Shown one piece after another: positions 38,332 through 39,905 of a stretch of 39,905 nucleotides of DNA. The translations under genes and the position numbers were made by a program. The stretch covers positions 1 through 39,905 of the forward strand of contig JAMPXK010000020.1 in the NCBI GenBank assembly GCA_023701245.1. Reading direction: 5' to 3'. Position 1 is the stretch's first letter. Each line of letters begins with the position of its first letter. Source of the stretch: Elusimicrobiales bacterium (GTDB lineage Bacteria > Elusimicrobiota > Elusimicrobia > Elusimicrobiales > UBA9959). The notes beneath the pieces are model-generated. The model saw only the letters and a list, made by a program, of their open reading frames with translations. It did not search any database and was not told where the DNA came from.

Positions 38332-39471
38332 ATGAAGAGAAATATTATTTTATCGCTAGTTTTAGGACTTTGCGGCATCGCCGCCGCCCAGGAAGCCGGA
38401 ACGCCGCCGCAGGGCATGCGCGGCACGCCGGCCAACCTGCCGGACATAAGCCTGGTAGGCGTTATAGACGGGCATACCAGTTCCAATAAGACGGATGACA
38501 CCCGCGACAAGCTGGAGTTCAAGGAAGTAGAAACCGCGTTCCAGGGTTATCTCTACCCGGAAATGAAGGCCGAAGTCTTCCTGGCCCTTCATAAGGAAGG
38601 GGAGGAATACCACAGCGAGATCTGCGAAGCCAAGGTGTCTTTCCTGCGCTTGGCAGATGGCTTGTCCGCCCAGGTGGGTAAAGTTAACGCAGAGTTCGGC
38701 AAGATGAACAAAACCCACAATCATACACGCCCCATGGCCGACCAGCCCGCCGCGCTCACCAACTTCCTGGGCACCCACGCCTTCAACCCGCAGGGCGCGG
38801 GTCTGAAGTACCTGCTGCCGCTGCCTTTCTACGCGCAGGTGCAGGCCGGGGCCTGGAACGCCGCCGCACACGAGGATCATGTGGAGGCGGGCAATACCGC
38901 GGACGTGCTGGACGTGGACGGCAGCACCGTGACCGCCGTGCTGGCCCCTGAGGAGACCGAGGAATTCTCGCCGGCGGGCAAGGTATACACCGCGCGCCTC
39001 AATATGGCCTTTCCGCTTTCTTCCGGCGCCGAACTGGAACTGGGCGTGAGCGGCCTGAAGGGCAAAGGCAGCCACTGGGCTGAGCATCAGGATAATATAA
39101 AGCTCACCGGGGCGGACTTTACCCTTAAGTTCTGGCCCTCCACCTACAAGCGCCTGACGCTGCAGGGCGAATACCTGCGCCTGGTGCGCGAAGTGCCGGT
39201 GGGCAAGCTAAAGCGCGACGGCCTGTACTTCCTGGCCAACTATCGCCCGTCCAAGTACTGGGACTTCGGCGCGCGCTTCGACTACGCGGAGAACGCCTTC
39301 CCTACCATAACCTATGAGCGGGACTATTCCCTTATAGCCACCCGCCGCCTTACCGAGGTCACGCTGCTGCGCGCGCAGTACAAGCACATCAATCTCTCCG
39401 GCGAGAAGGCCGACGAGGGCTGGGTGCAGCTGATCTTCGGCCTGGGCCCGCACAGCCATGAACTGGAATAA
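38332..39471 (+). CDS. Outer-membrane protein of a probable zinc-uptake operon
   Basis: 379 residues, signal peptide 1-19. The sequence alternates amphipathic strands with Gly/Asp turns, has His-rich loops (HNHTR, AAHEDHVEAG) and a terminal SHELE. The reading shows a porin-like or receptor-like barrel without a TonB plug. It is followed 10 bases later by a zinc-binding protein gene, suggesting metal passage or binding at the outer membrane. AAGGAG precedes the ATG. Family not recognised beyond this pattern. Confidence 0.6.
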   Translation: MKRNIILSLVLGLCGIAAAQEAGTPPQGMRGTPANLPDISLVGVIDGHTSSNKTDDTRDKLEFKEVETAFQGYLYPEMKAEVFLALHKEGEEYHSEICEAKVSFLRLADGLSAQVGKVNAEFGKMNKTHNHTRPMADQPAALTNFLGTHAFNPQGAGLKYLLPLPFYAQVQAGAWNAAAHEDHVEAGNTADVLDVDGSTVTAVLAPEETEEFSPAGKVYTARLNMAFPLSSGAELELGVSGLKGKGSHWAEHQDNIKLTGADFTLKFWPSTYKRLTLQGEYLRLVREVPVGKLKRDGLYFLANYRPSKYWDFGARFDYAENAFPTITYERDYSLIATRRLTEVTLLRAQYKHINLSGEKADEGWVQLIFGLGPHSHELE

Positions 39472-39481
39472 GGACAAAGCC

Positions 39482-39905
39482 ATGAAAAAAATATTCTTGA
39501 CCGCCGCCGCGCTGGCCCTCTGGGCCGGCGCCGCGCGCGCGGAAATAAAAGTAGTGACCGCCTCCACCGACCTGAAGTATGTCTGCGAGCGGCTCGGAGG
39601 CTCCGAAGTTAAAGCGGAGAGCCTCGCTTCCGGAGACCAGGACCTGCACATGGTGGAGCCGCGCCCCAGCATGGTCTTCAAACTGAAGAAGGCGGACCTG
39701 GTGGTGCGCGTGGGACTGGACCTGGACATGTGGATGGACAGCCTTATAAACGCGGCCAAGAACAAACAGCTGTTCTACGGCGCGCCGGGTTACGTGGACG
39801 CCTCGGCCGGGGTGCCGCTATTGGAGAAGCCCGAGGGGAAAATAGACGCCTCCATGGGCGACATCCACATATACGGCAACCCGCATTACTGGCTGGACCC
39901 GGCGA
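39482..39905 (+). CDS. ZnuA/TroA-like metal ABC transporter substrate-binding protein (3' end off window)
   Basis: At least 141 residues, cut by the window edge. Signal peptide 1-20. The first metal His is in DLHMVEPRPSMV (H57), then LVVRVGLDLDMWMDSL and GNPHYWLDP (H135), both hallmark blocks of the cluster A-I zinc/manganese-binding proteins. It delivers metal to an ABC importer whose other genes should follow beyond the edge. AAGGAC is a weak ribosome site. Confidence 0.88.
   Translation, partial: MKKIFLTAAALALWAGAARAEIKVVTASTDLKYVCERLGGSEVKAESLASGDQDLHMVEPRPSMVFKLKKADLVVRVGLDLDMWMDSLINAAKNKQLFYGAPGYVDASAGVPLLEKPEGKIDASMGDIHIYGNPHYWLDPA

Overview
The window is about 64% GC, densely packed Gram-negative DNA from one chromosome-like locus, with no rRNA, tRNA, CRISPR array, transposase or phage gene. 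Outer-membrane proteins, a giant secreted protein with a FlgD-like C-terminal domain next to a PorV-type barrel, Qmo/Hdr-type redox subunits and frequent ATA codons suggest an uncultured lineage such as Elusimicrobiota or a relative. That placement is inference and would need marker genes.

Layout. 1-900 (minus): a CheC/CheX-like gene cut by the edge and its CheY-like partner. 956-3351 (plus): PAP2 phosphatase, YjbQ, an exported guanidine-deiminase-family enzyme. 3410-5161 (minus): DoxX and inosine-guanosine kinase. 5271-12256: a 1999-residue secreted beta-helix/FN3 protein with a FlgD-like C-terminal domain, overlapping a PorV-family gene. 12305-14985: GIDE-domain membrane protein, FKBP, YceH, DUF2225-like protein. 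15047-22370: an ArsR repressor followed by TusA, MvhD-like, two HdrA/QmoA/B-like flavoproteins, a small winged-helix protein, QmoC-like, DsrE2 and a FadL-type barrel. 22436-25994: a response regulator and a divergent ECF sigma operon with small envelope proteins and DUF3106. 26112-28115: exported peroxiredoxin and a polytopic membrane protein. 28046-32831 (minus): TolC-RND-DUF2892 efflux operon. 32944-33708 (minus): methyltransferase. 34009-36037: cobalamin riboswitch and BtuB-like receptor. 36065-39905: DUF134/NifX-like pair, NapH-like ferredoxin, and a probable zinc-uptake island cut by the right edge.

The most interesting part is 15047-22370. The repressor has two cysteines 66 residues apart, the spacing I recall for the persulfide sensors SqrR/BigR. 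Its promoter holds a perfect inverted repeat. The genes behind it combine sulfur carriers (TusA, DsrE2) with a membrane quinone-linked Qmo/Hdr-like complex. I read this as a sulfane-sulfur-responsive electron-transfer module; no AprAB, DsrAB or HdrB gene is visible in the window.

Three regulatory patterns also stand out. (1) Three ECF-type promoters share a GACTAAAC -35, a 16-base spacer and a CGTC -10; they drive the sigma operon, the divergent response regulator and a downstream envelope gene. (2) At least eight genes have a -10 hexamer only 6-8 bases before the start codon, pointing to leaderless mRNAs. (3) A 22-bp perfect palindrome covers the start region of the DUF134/NifX transcript.
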